Source: Onthophagus taurus
Taxonomy: Eukaryota; Arthropoda; Insecta; Coleoptera; Scarabaeidae
Assembly: GCF_036711975.1 (NCBI RefSeq)
Contig: NC_091973.1
Coordinates: 3,162,001 to 3,226,000, forward strand
Direction: 5' to 3'
DNA: 64,000 nucleotides
Each line of letters opens with the position of its first letter. Within the stretch, counting starts at the first letter, position 1. The notes under the pieces were generated by a model. That model was not told the DNA's origin. It worked only from the letters and a program-made list of their open reading frames with translations, and ran no database searches. The translations under genes and the position numbers were made by a program. Shown here one piece after another: positions 35,593 through 46,286 of this stretch.

Positions 35593-37385
35593 TTCTAGCA
35601 CTAAAACTAACACTAGACCTAGAACTAGAATCATTCGGCTTTAGCCGTCTTAAGAGACGTACGGCTAACCCCGAATGATACTAGTTCTAGATCTAGTGTT
35701 AGTTCTAGTTTTACACTATCACTAGAACTAACACAAGACCTTGAACTAGAATCATTCGGGTTTAGCCGTCTTGAGAGACGTGCGACTAAACCCGAATGAT
35801 TCTAGTTCTAGGTCTAGTGTTAGTTCTAGTTTTAGTCCTAGCACCGACACTAACATTAGACAAAATAACACTAGACTGAATAACAATTACAACTAGAACT
35901 AACACTAGACATAGAACTAGAATCATTCGGGTTTAGCCGTCTTTAAAGACGTGCGGCTAAACCCGAATGATTCTAGTTCTAGGTCTAGTGTTAGTTTTTG
36001 TTTTAGTTCAATGATAAATAGAACTAACACTACCATTAGAACTAACACTAGACCAAGAACTAGAATCATTCGGGTTTAGCCGTCTTGAGAGACGTGCGGC
36101 TAAACCCGAATGAATCTAGTTCTAGGTCTAGTGTTAGTTCTAGTTTTAGTCCTAGCACCGACACTAACATTAGACAAAATAACACTAGACTGAATAACAA
36201 TTACAACTAGAACTAACACTAGACATAGAACTAGAATCATTCGGGTTTAGCCGTCTTTAAAGACGTGCGGCTAAACCCGAATGATTCTAGTTCTAGGTCT
36301 AGTGTTAGTTTTTGTTTTAGTTCAATGATAAATAGAACTAACACTACCATTAGAACTAACACTAGACCAAGAACTAGAATCATTCGGGTTTAGCCGTCTT
36401 TAGAGACGTGCGGCTAAACCCGAATGATTCTAGTTCTAGGTCTAGTGTTAGTTCTAATTGTAGTTCTAGCACCAAAACTAATATTAGACAAAATAACACT
36501 AGACTGAATAACAATTACAACTAGAACTAACACTAGACATAGAACTAGAATCATTCGGGTTTAGCCGTCTTTAGAGACGTGCGGCTAAACCCGAATGATT
36601 CTAGTTCTAGGTCTAGTGTTAGTTTTAGTTTTAGTTCAATGATAAATAGAACTAACACTACCATTAGAACTAACACAAGACCTTGAACTAGAATCATTCG
36701 GGTTTAGCCGTCTTGAGAGACGTGCGGCTAAACCCGAATGATTCTAGTTCTAGGTCTAGTGTTAGTTTTAGTTTTAGTTCAATGATAAATAGAACTAACA
36801 CTACCATTAGAACTAACACTAGACCAAGAACTAGAATCATTCGGGTTTAGCCGTCTTTAGAGACGTGCGGCTAAACCCGAATGATACTAGTTCTAGATCT
36901 AGTGTTAGTTCTAGTTTTACACTAGCACTATCACTAGAACTAACACAAGACCTTGAACTAGAATCATTCGGGTTTAGCCGTCTTGAGAGACGTGCGGCTA
37001 AACCCGAATGATTCTAGTTCTAGGTCTAGTGTTAGTTCTAATTGTAGTCCTAGCACCAAAACTAACATTAGATAAAATAACACTAGACTGAATAACAATT
37101 ACAACTAGAACTAACACTAGACATAGAACTAGAATCATTCGGGTTTAGCCGTCTTTAGAGACGTGCGGCTAAACCCGAATGATTCTAGTTCTAGGTCTAG
37201 TGTTAGTTCTAGTTTTAATTCTAGCACTGAAACTAGCACTATACTTAAAACTAGAAATATTCGGGTTTAGCCGTCTTAGGAGACGTACGGCTAAACCCGA
37301 ATGTTTTTAGTTCTAGGTCTAGTGTTAGTTGTAGTGGTAGTGTTAGGTCTAGTTTTAATTCTAGCACCAAAACTAACACTAGCAA
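35593..37385. repeat. second array of 12 long palindromes with alternating spacers
   Basis: This is the same family as at 22.15-23.7 kb, with apices near 35645, 35775, 35945, 36085, 36255, 36400, 36570, 36715, 36855, 36985, 37155 and 37280. Arms are CTAACACTAGACCTAGAAC..AATCATTCGGGTTTAGCC and complement. Here the right arms read CTAGGTC, matching the left arm better than in the first array. Three spacer types alternate (CACTAGCACTATCACTAG; ACTGAATAACAATTACAAC; TTCAATGATAAATAGAAC), giving a higher-order repeat of about 310 bp. Confidence 0.95.
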
Positions 37386-37783
37386 TTTAATTACATTTAC
37401 CAAGGTTTCATCCATTTGCTGATTTTGTGTACAAATTTATGTATTATATTTATGTAATGTGACATATAACAACATTTCAGTCTTTCAGATCTCCAGACTG
37501 CAACATTAATATTATTAAATCTGTAGCTATAATGATATGTTTGATATGAACGAGTGATTAATGTTAGTTTCCTTTGGTAGATCTTCTGGGTAGACTCAAA
37601 AGCACATGAAGTGGTTAATTAGAGACTTAGTAATAGACTAATAACTTTGTTTTAGCCCATACCGATGCAAGTACTTAATGATTTAGTCATTTGGATTTAT
37701 ATTGAATAATATTATAGTATAATAGCATAACTTATCTTAATTAGCTTGTTAATATAAAAGCAAGTAAAATCAACAAAAGCAAC
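37386..37783. other. spacer downstream of the proline-rich gene
   Basis: Unique-looking AT-rich sequence after the palindrome array. I see no coding exon, although a further exon or the 3' UTR of the proline-rich gene may lie here. Confidence 0.3.
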
Positions 37784-38458
37784 TCAATAAAATGTTAAAA
37801 AAATTATAAAATAAAAAAAATCATACGGTTTTTTAACATTTTCCCTAATCAGCTGCATCCTCTCCATATTAATAATATCTTGGGATGGGTTTCTAAGGTC
37901 TTCGGGCCAATCATTCCCATTTATGACGGAATCTTCGTCTTCTTCGCTATCTTCATCGTTAAAATCAATGTCGTCCAATTGTTCGTTTAAAATAGGGTGG
38001 GGGGAAGGAGATCTTGGCGGTTTAACAGGTTGCAACCTTGAAGGTGGTTGAGGTGATGGTATTCTCGTTGATTGAACGGGTGTGGGAATCTTTGGGCTTT
38101 GTTTAGGAGAGGAAGGTGGCAATCTAGGCGAATCGGGGGGTTGTGGGGAAATGCTTTGAGGCCTCGGAGAAACATTTCCGGGTTGTGGGGATATACTTTG
38201 GGGTTTTGGAGAAATGCTTTGAGGTTGTGGAGAGATGTTTTGGGGTTGTGGTATTTTTGATGGTATATTTTGAGGGGTGGTTGGCCGAATAGTTGGTTTT
38301 GGTGGTTCTTGTTTTTGTGGAGCTGAATGGGGGGGTGTAGTTTGGAAGAGAGTCTTCTGTATGGTTTCCCTTAATGGAAAAAATAAAAATAAAGTAAAAT
38401 AAATGAATAATAAGAAGTAAAAGATGCGAAAACACCAAACCCTTAGTAACAAGCGCAT
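37784..38458 (-). CDS. proline-rich protein with N-terminal hydrophobic segment, unrecognised
   Basis: The minus-strand frame starts at ATG 38458. It encodes a hydrophobic aromatic segment (residues ~8-28, FYFLLFIYFTLFLFFPL) that would be a signal anchor. A proline/serine repeat follows, with units like SPQPQSI and SPKPQSI (6-7 copies), then an acidic patch (DDIDFNDEDSEEDEDS) and MERMQLIRENVKKP. After ENVKKP the frame becomes AT-rich and a donor (GTATGA) is present, so the gene probably continues in another exon. Alternatively the T-rich hydrophobic part is intron, with the true exon starting at an acceptor near 38372. A damaged second copy of the proline-rich part lies at 40984-41133. Confidence 0.5.
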   Translation of the reverse strand: MRLLLRVWCFRIFYFLLFIYFTLFLFFPLRETIQKTLFQTTPPHSAPQKQEPPKPTIRPTTPQNIPSKIPQPQNISPQPQSISPKPQSISPQPGNVSPRPQSISPQPPDSPRLPPSSPKQSPKIPTPVQSTRIPSPQPPSRLQPVKPPRSPSPHPILNEQLDDIDFNDEDSEEDEDSVINGNDWPEDLRNPSQDIINMERMQLIRENVKKPYDFFYFIIFLTFY

Positions 38459-38849
38459 GGTTTTTTATTATTACGTTTCACAAGCTATCTAATTCCTTAT
38501 CTTTCACAACGTTGCACGTAAAACTTTTTGTAATTGAGGTATCGATAACGTAGTTTCTAGAAAATTGTATTATTCAGAAAGTGCGGCTTAAAATTTATCT
38601 AATCGGGTGTTATGGGTTCTTCGAAATAAATATGCATGTCTAGCAAATAACCTAAAAAATATATTATTTTCAAAATATGGAGACAAAATAGTTTTTTAAT
38701 AAAAAATAAATCATTTTATAGATAATAAAAAAGATGGACGTTATCTCAATTTTTGACACACTGATAAATAAGACAACAAAAAAAATTTTTTTAATTTTTA
38801 TTACGTAATTAAGTATTGGCATGGTTTTTGATGGATTCAAAAATAGAAA

Positions 38850-39854
38850 CAGAAACATCTTCCAAAAATACGATTGTTTTCTCGTGAAGTTACTTTAAAA
38901 AATATATTAAAAGGTGAATTATCTAAATGGTCTTTGTTGGGGAGTCGCTTAGAATTAGAAATACACATTGCACCTGCCACATGTGCTGTAGATGCTATTT
39001 TCGCAATGCGTGGATTTCGAGACGAAAATACACTGAATAAGTCGAAAACCCTATTAGAGTTGGTGAAATAAATACCTTTTGGGTTATTGCGTAAGAACGC
39101 AGTCGTAAACATTACGACCTGAGCTAAAAAAAAATAATAATTTACAATGGTTTTATGGTTTACGATAAAAAGTCATAAATCGAATAAATACGAAGTCGGG
39201 ATTTTAAGATTTTTCGTAGAGAACGCCAAGCTTTGCTAGATATTCAATTTAAACGCCCGGGTTTAAACACGTGATCTTCTAAAAATACTTTACTATAACA
39301 TCCATTGCCAGGGTTATGCCGATTTTAAATATAAAATAGCTCTCCCGACTCCCCTGAAATCTTTAAACAACAAAAAACATTTTATATTTCGAGGTTAAAT
39401 AAAAACGGAATTAATTTTAAGTCATTGATTATAATATTAAAATTTGTGGGTTACCCCATACCATTAGTAAGGTATAAATATAGCGAGAACAACAAGCTCC
39501 ATGTGGTGACATGGATGTGTATATACGTGAGAGATAACAACGAAAAAAAGTATTCAAATTTATTATTAGCACAGATGAAACAGTCTCTAAAATAAGACTT
39601 TCTCTGGAATAAAGAGTTATTTACTTAAAGATCGTTTAATTAACGAATTCGCCTATTTATTACGGTACAAATAGGATTCTTTTATTTTATTTATTTTTCA
39701 ATTATTGGCTAAATAACGTTATGCAAAAATAGAATTAGGCAAGCGTCCAAAAATACATACAGCTGTTGAATAAATAAATGAAAATGAGGGTTAGAAAAGC
39801 GTGAAGAAAACCGGTATTTTTCCATATTTTTTGACGTACCTGTACTCTTTCCAT
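38850..39854 (-). CDS. candidate small two-exon gene (MERVQ..), unrecognised
   Basis: A 15-base exon (39854-39840, ATG to CAG) ends in a perfect donor GTACGT. After a polypyrimidine tract the next acceptor (GCTCAG at about 39117) continues in phase as VVMFTTAFLRNNPKGIYF and on to about 38837. Phrases include NRVFDLFSVFSSRNPRIAK, STAHVAGAMC and SPFNIFFKVTSREN. I do not recognise it. The final residues (RCFCFYF) may be intron read-through, since a weak donor (GTTTCT) lies there. The opposite strand is also open for 65 codons, so confidence is limited. Confidence 0.4.
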
Positions 39855-40983
39855 GATAACACCGAATACCACAAGGTAAACATTTTCCACTCGAAATTCA
39901 CGTATTTAGCCCCGAAAAGTACTGCTCTTAAACAGTGACGACGGTTTGGGCCGGCCACGATTAGTTAACTGGTTCACTTGCTGATTTAGTTTATAACTAA
40001 ACGTGATTTGAAAATGTGTAATTCTTAAAAAAATACAACTGACTAATATTTCGTTTGTTTTCACAACGATTTATATGGAAACGTGTTGAGTTTCGATGAA
40101 TGTACAGTTTAAGTGCGACGTTATGCAATTTTGACAGCCCTTTTTCAACATCAATCGCTTTTCGGAACGATTTTAGAGACCGTTCCAGACCGAGATTTTC
40201 ATGTTTCTACCAGGAAATGGGGTTCATACTAGCTGGAAACACTGAAAATGGAACAAGTATCGATTTTTCCCCTTAAGAAGATGATTCAACAAAAACAAAC
40301 CCCCACATTTTTATTTCCATTATTATTTAACCCTAATATAATTTTTTTTGGCACTTTTTTATAAAGAAAATTATTTTAGTTATTATTAATTTATCAAATT
40401 AAAACAAATTAAGCAAAAAATTTCATGATTTTATCAATAATTCGTTTAATAATTTGTTTAAACACTTAATTATAAATAAATTATAATCTAATTCGCAGAC
40501 TTAATTAACACACTTTATCAACAATTTATTAAACAACTCAACATCATTAATTCCTGAAGCGCAAGCAACCAAATAAACACAAATTTTTAAAACAATTAAA
40601 TCAAGTTGTTATTAATATAGTAATAATATTAAATCTTTTATAAATCTTTTTATCATCAAAAATGAAGAACATTAATATTATATTAATTTTTATTTAAATA
40701 AACATTAAACAGCCATCTATTAAGCAATAGATGTATTAAATACATAATAAATATAATTGAAAACAAAATCGCAATTAAAAAAGTAATCAAAATCAAAATT
40801 AAGACGTCTAAATCAAAATTGAAGTATAAATGCCTAAATCAAAAATAAATGTATTTGATCTAAAAGTCATTTGGCCTAATAAATAAATAAACAATGTTTA
40901 AATTTGTGATTATTTGTGAGTACGCAACTCGCACTATGTGTATAATTAAAAATAAATAAAGTTTGTTAAATTTAAAAGAAAAA
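39855..40983. repeat. intergenic region, original of a tandem duplication
   Basis: About 40105-40983 is repeated at 41148-41959 with small indels, for example GTGCGACGTTATG near 40114 and 41151 and GGAACAAGTATCGATTTTTC near 40250 and 41273. No coding sequence was found. The region is very AT-rich with homopolymer runs. Confidence 0.8.
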
Positions 40984-41959
40984 TTAGGCAATCTAGGCGA
41001 ATCGAGGAAATGCTTTGAGGCCTTGGAGAAACATTTCAGGGTTGTGGGGATATATTTTGGGGTTTAGGAGAAATGCTTTGAGGTTGTGGAGAGATGTTTT
41101 GGGGTTGTGGTATATTTGATGGTATATTTTAAGTTTCGACTAAAAGTGCGACGTTATGTAATTTTGACAGCCCTTTTTCAACATCAATCGCTTTCAGAAC
41201 GATTTTAGAGACCGAGATTTTCATGTTTCTACCAGGAAATGAGGTTCATACTAGCTGGAAACACTGAAAATGGAACAAGTATCGATTTTTCCCCTTAAGA
41301 AGATGATTCAACAAAAACAAACCCCCACATTTTTATTTCCATTCTTATTTAACCCTAATATAATTTTTTTTGGCACTTTTTTATAAAGAAAATTTTTTTA
41401 ATTATTATTAATTTATCAATTTAAAACAAATTAAGCAAAAAATTTCATGATTTAATCAATAATTCGTTTAATAATTTGTTTAAACACTTAATTATAAATA
41501 AATTATACTCTAATTCCCAGACTTAATTAACACACTATCAAAAATTGATTAAACAATTCATCATTAATTCGTGAAGCGCAAGCAACCAAATAAACACAAA
41601 TTTTTAAAACAATTAAATCAAGTTATTATTAATATAGTAATAATATTAATTCTTTTATAAATCTTTTTATCGCCAAAAATTAAGAACATTAATATTATAT
41701 TAATTTTTATTTAAATAAACATTAAACAGCCATCTATTAAGCAATATGTATTAACTGTATAATAAAACAAAATCGCAATTAAAAACATAATCAAAATAAA
41801 AGTATAAATGCCTAAATCAAAAATAAATGTATTTGATCTAAAAGTCATTTGGCCTAATAAATAAATAAACAATGTTTAAATTTGTGATTATTTGTGAGTA
41901 CGCAACTCGCACTATGTGTATAATTAAAAATAAATAAAGTTTGTTGAAATTTGAAAGAA
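40984..41959. repeat. second copy of a tandem duplication with a large internal deletion
   Basis: 40984-41133 matches 38127-38272, the proline-rich coding region, including GGCAATCTAGGCGAATCG. It then jumps at about 41140 to sequence matching about 40095 onward. I infer that 38127-40983 was duplicated in tandem, with the copy losing the equivalent of about 38273-40095. The copied proline-rich frame is broken, so it is a pseudogene fragment. Duplication ends show short matching AAAGAAAAAT sequence. Confidence 0.75.
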
Positions 41960-42140
41960 AAATGTTATGAAGTGTTTGTTTAATTTGTTGGGATTGTTTG
42001 AGGTTAACTAAACTAGATGGCGATAGATCTTTGTTTTTATTACATGGCAACAGTATTAATTTAATGATGATGATTAAATAATTTTTGATCGCAACATTTA
42101 AGTTAGAGTGAGAGATGATTAAAAGGTTTAAAAAGTGAAA

Positions 42141-43317
42141 ATGTTTAATGTACGAACAATTTACGTGAAGATTTTATTTAATTTAACAGTTTTTCTCAGT
42201 TTGCTGTTGGTGTTTTTATGTACATTCACAATTCTCGATGGGGTTCGAATTAAAGAAACGCATTCCTCCGATACCCAGCGTCTTCACAATTCGTGGAACG
42301 ATACCATTAAAAATGAATCGAAAATAATACAACCCGACGATGATTTCAACGTGTGGTTGATTTTTACTAAAGTTATCGATAAATCACCGTTAATGTATAA
42401 TTTTAAACATTTAATAAACAATTTATTGAAAATTAGCTCAGTGCCTTTACATTTTCATATATTTGTTGATAGCAATTCACAAATTATTGCTGAAAGTATT
42501 TTTAATACAACAGAAAATTTTATATTCAAATATACGTATTATAATGTTCATTCTGCAGCGAATAGTATTATGGATATTGTTGATATTATGAAACCACATT
42601 TTAGTTCCCGACCAGGTTTGTATTTTTTTATCATATTTAGTACAATTAATTAATTCATTTTCGTTTTAGGAACATATTATAGCGACTCATTATTTTATTT
42701 ATCATTAGGATTATATCGCATAGCACCTAAGACACAAAAAACAGCTGTTATGCTTGACTGTGATGTATTTTTTAAAGAAGATATATTAAATTTATTTAAC
42801 GAATTTAAAAAGTAATCACTCCTCAAAAATACAAAATAAAAAAATAATGTATATTTTATTTTTTAGCTTTAATGAAAGTACTCTTTACGGCTTAGCTCCA
42901 GAATTAACGCCTGTTTATCGACACGTTTTGTATTCATACAAATTGAAGCATAATACAAGACTGGGCGATTCCTATCCGAACGGTTTCCAAGGTTACAATT
43001 CTGGCGTGATCTTAATAAATCTTAGTGCAATAAGAAAATCAAACGAATACAGGCAAAAGGTGCTCTCAACCGAATTTGTATCCACACTCACGTCCAAATA
43101 CAATTTTAAGGGCCACTTGGGAGATCAAGATTTTTACACTCTACTTGGTTTCGAACATCCGCGGTTTTTTAAAACTTTATCATGTGGTTTTAATCGACAA
43201 CTTTGCACCTGGTGGCGGGATCATGGCTATAAGGACATATTCGAAGATTATTTTAAGTGTAAACAAAAAGTTATTGTGTTACATGGTAATTGTAATACTC
43301 GAATTCCTAGAAAATAA
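42141..43317 (+). CDS. shams: xyloside alpha-1,3-xylosyltransferase (XXYLT1/Shams), 355 aa
   Basis: Exons 42141-42615, 42670-42811 and 42867-43317 join in phase to 355 residues, slightly shorter than the human protein. In the family, this ER enzyme adds the second xylose to the xylose-glucose-O-serine glycan on EGF repeats and so restrains Notch. The sequence shows a short cytoplasmic N-terminus, a membrane anchor at about residues 10-32 (ILFNLTVFLSLLLVFLCTF), the start of a GT-A fold (FHIFVDSNSQ), the metal-binding DxD motif as DCD at residues 188-190 (AVMLDCDVFF), PVYRHVLYSYK, FQGYNSGVILINL, GHLGDQDFYTLLG and a C-terminal HGNCNTRIPRK. All look intact. The neighbours are repeats, with no linked pathway gene. 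Confidence 0.93.
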
Positions 43318-43639
43318 ATTATTTTATTTGTTTTATTACTTTTTTTTTGTCTTGTAATATATTTTGAAGATATTTAGATTTAAGGACTTCATGGAATCCA
43401 ACCTCAACTTAATTTAAAACAGAGAATGACTTGACTTTCATAGTCAAGACAGTTCAGTCTGGATTAAATAAAATTCCAACTTATTATAACCGAAGTAAGG
43501 AAAGCCCGCCACATGGAGAGGATGTCAGAGGAGAGGGCGGTAAAATGAGCATACCGACAGAAATCCAAGGATCGACTTCCGGGATGATCGCGCAGACGAT
43601 GGCTAAACGACGTGGAGGCTGATCAGAGGAGGTTCTGCC

Positions 43640-43790
43640 ATTTCGGATATTTCAGAAAGGAGAATGCATGATTCCATCTAATTAAGCCGAAATTAACAAA
43701 ATTACGACTCCAAAAATATGGCCCAGCTACCGGTCCAGACCAAATATATGCAGAAACTCTGAAATGATTACAGAAGAAGATAAGTAGAAG
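43640..43790 (+). pseudogene. relic of a reverse transcriptase
   Basis: The plus strand reads KLRLQKYGPATGPDQIYAET around 43695-43765, close to the K(M)KNGKATGPDxIPxE motif of non-LTR reverse transcriptases. In-frame stops flank it. The sequence before it, from about 43420, may belong to the same dead element. The first GC-rich palindrome follows at about 43801. Confidence 0.5.
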
Positions 43791-43794
43791 AAAA

Positions 43795-44800
43795 GCAACC
43801 TCGGCCGACTTCGAAGACGTCGGCCGCCCCAAATATTTCCAATAGGTCTAGCTAATACTCTGGAAATCTTCTAGAAACCCTTAGAAATATGCAAAATGTT
43901 TTGAAGTTGTTTTGGTATTTGTCACCTGGGTGCGGCCGACGTCTTCGAAGTCGGCCGAGGTTGCTTCTTCCATTTGTGTCAAGTGAGATAGGCTTGAAAT
44001 CACCAGCAATTAGGATTTACAAAGTTTTGGTTTTCGCGAACCAACCTTTGCGCCTAAGTACGAGCCTATCTAGCTTGAAACAGATGGAAGAAGTAACCTC
44101 GGCCGACTTCGAAGACGTCGGCCGCCCCCGAATATTTCCAATAGGTCTAGCTAATAGTCTAAAAATCTTCTAGAAACCCTCAGCAATATGTAAAATGTTT
44201 TGAAGTTGTTTTGATGTTTGTCACCTTGGGGCGGCCGACGTCTTCGAAGTCGGCCGAGGTTGCTTCTTCAAGCAATTAGGATTTATAAAGTTTTGGTTTT
44301 CTCGAACCAACCTTTGCGCCTAAGTACGAGCCCATCTCGCTTGAAACAGATGGAAGAAGTAACCTCGGCCGACTTCGAAGACGTCGGCCGCCCCGAATAT
44401 TTCCAATAGGTCTAGCTAATACTCTAGAAATCTTCTAGAAACTCTTAGAAATGTGCAAAATGTTTTGAAGTTGTTTTGGTATTTGTTACCTTGGGGCGGC
44501 CGACGTCTTCGAAGTCGGCCGAGGTTGCTTCTTCAAGCAATTAGGATTTATAAAGTTTTGGTTATCTCGAACCAACCTTTGCGCCTACGTACGAGCCCAT
44601 CTCGCTTGAAACAGATGGAAGAAGTAACCTCGGCCGACTTCGAAGACGTCGGCCGCCCCGAATATTACTCTGGAAATCTTCTAGAAACCCTTAGAAATAT
44701 GCAAAATGTTTTGAAGTTGTTTTGATGTTTGTCACCTTGGGGCGGCCGACATCTTCGAAGTCGGCCGAGGTTACTTCTTCCATTTGTTTCAAGCGAGAGA
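43795..44800. repeat. four-unit ~270-bp array carrying eight GC-rich palindromes
   Basis: Each unit has a palindrome in one orientation (CCTCGGCCGACTTCGAAG.. CGTCGGCCGCCCC), about 120 bp of AT-rich sequence (CTAGAAACCCTTAGAAATATG), the same palindrome inverted, and about 110 bp (AACCAACCTTTGCGCCTA). Palindromes lie near 43801, 43931, 44099, 44231, 44365, 44497, 44632 and 44742. The core is two 8-base arms, CGGCCGAC and GTCGGCCG, around a 9-base centre. Units are more than 90% alike by eye. Confidence 0.93.
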
Positions 44801-44817
44801 TGCTCGAAATCACAGGC

Positions 44818-45420
44818 AATAATAATAATAATATTTTATTGTGTTACTAAGCTGTTGCTCATACACTCGTCTAAATAAATACACTTTTAATACATTTTCT
44901 TATTTAATAAATACACCAGCATAAACAAAAACCACAAGCTATATGGTGGTTACAATCCGATCCCTGCATTTAGGAACTCCTGCACAGAATAAAATGTTTT
45001 CTGACACAACATTTTTTTAAGCTACCTTTAAAAATCCTTCTATTAGACTCTGCTATTAATTCACTCGGCAGCCTGTTAAGTACCACTCGAGATAAGTACT
45101 CTGGTCCAAGCTGCGTTTTGGATAAACGGAAGTAATTGTTATAAATTTTATACTTATTCCTAGTATCATGCTCATGAATATCGACATGTACCGCAAAATG
45201 TCGCCTGTTATCAAATCGCATTCGAGAATAAAAAGTGAGGGCAGAGTTAAAATCTTTAATCTATTAAAAACATCTCGGCAGTCTTCTGTGTACCCAAGAC
45301 CCTCCACTACTCTCACCGCTCTCCGTTGCAGTGCAAAGATATATGCACTACTTGGACTGCTACCCCGTATGAGTATTGAATATGACAACAAGGAATGAAT
45401 CAGCATAATACGCGCTATAT
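44818..45420 (-). pseudogene. 5'-truncated non-LTR retrotransposon 3' end
   Basis: The minus strand encodes FALQRRAVRVVEGLGYTED and FNRLKILTLPSLFILECDL, then in another frame HEHDTRNKYKIYNN and LSRVVLNRLPSELIAES. This is the usual C-terminal part of a non-LTR reverse-transcriptase protein. The element ends in an (ATT)n tail at 44818-44836. It is a different lineage from the copy at 1687-4510. It is frameshifted and dead. Confidence 0.8.
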
Positions 45421-46286
45421 ACTAATTAGGAATTAGTTTTGGTTTTCTCGAGCCAATCTTGCCGCTCCAAATATTTCCAATACCAAAGAATTCCACTTCA
45501 TGATATTTGGAGGATCAATTTGTTTCAAAAGAGATATGCTCGAACTCACACTCAATTAGGATTCACAAAGTTTTGGCATTCTCGAGGTCTAGCCAATACT
45601 CTAGAAACCCTAAGCAATATGCAAAATGTTTTGAATGTTTGTCACCTTGGAGCGGCCGACGTCTTCGAAGTCGGCCGAGGTTACTTCTTTCATTTGTTGG
45701 AGTTTTCTCGAATATTGGTTCTCCGAATATTTTCAATACCCAAGAATTCCATTTCATGATATTTTGGTCGGCCGAGGTTCCACAAAGTTTTTGGTATTCT
45801 CGAAGTGTAGCCAATACTCCAGATATATCATTCCATTCAAAATAACATTCTGTATATCTTAAAGTTTCCGATTTGAAAAGACACTATTTCCAGTACATTC
45901 AAGAAAAATGTCTAAAAGATTTTTTTTAAATGTAGGTGCTAATTATGTAAAAGAGAACGAAGATATTTAAATAATATAGTCATATCTGTTGAGTAATAGC
46001 TGTAATAAAAAAAATTTTAACACAGACCGTGTTTGTTGAATTAATAATTTGAATTTAATAATAAAACGAATTATTATTAGTAAACAATGATTAAGTAATT
46101 AAGATAATGAAGAATTTAAACATTGGTTATTCCAAAAAGGTGTTTGTTTATTAGGTCAAATGACGATTAGATATAACAGATATCTCTTTAGTTTTGAAAG
46201 TTGTTGTCATTTGTCAAAACACTGACCAAGTCGGAAATAGAAATGAATAAATCTCAATACAGTATTATTAAAAAGTTTATTTGAAA
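45421..46286. repeat. degenerate palindrome unit and Dstyk upstream region
   Basis: About 45440-45830 contains diverged pieces of the 43.8-44.8 kb unit (CTCGAGGTCTAGCCAATACT; AGCAATATGCAAAATGTT), one intact GC-rich palindrome at about 45654 and a half palindrome near 45770. The retrotransposon fragment at 44818-45420 has split the array. From about 45850 to the Dstyk start the sequence is AT-rich with no clear motif. Confidence 0.65.

Noticed and set aside
22150..37385. Palindrome arrays as CRISPR arrays
   Set aside because: Units are palindromic satellites with repeated, not unique, spacers, in a clearly eukaryotic genome; no cas genes.
38874..39071. Plus-strand 65-residue frame opposite the MERVQ candidate
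   Set aside because: The minus strand has a strong first-exon donor and a phase-matched acceptor; the plus frame has no such support. Not fully excluded.
43431..43622. Plus-strand 63-residue frame (KESPPHGEDVRGEGG)
   Set aside because: No recognisable domain; it adjoins a reverse-transcriptase relic and is probably part of the same dead element.
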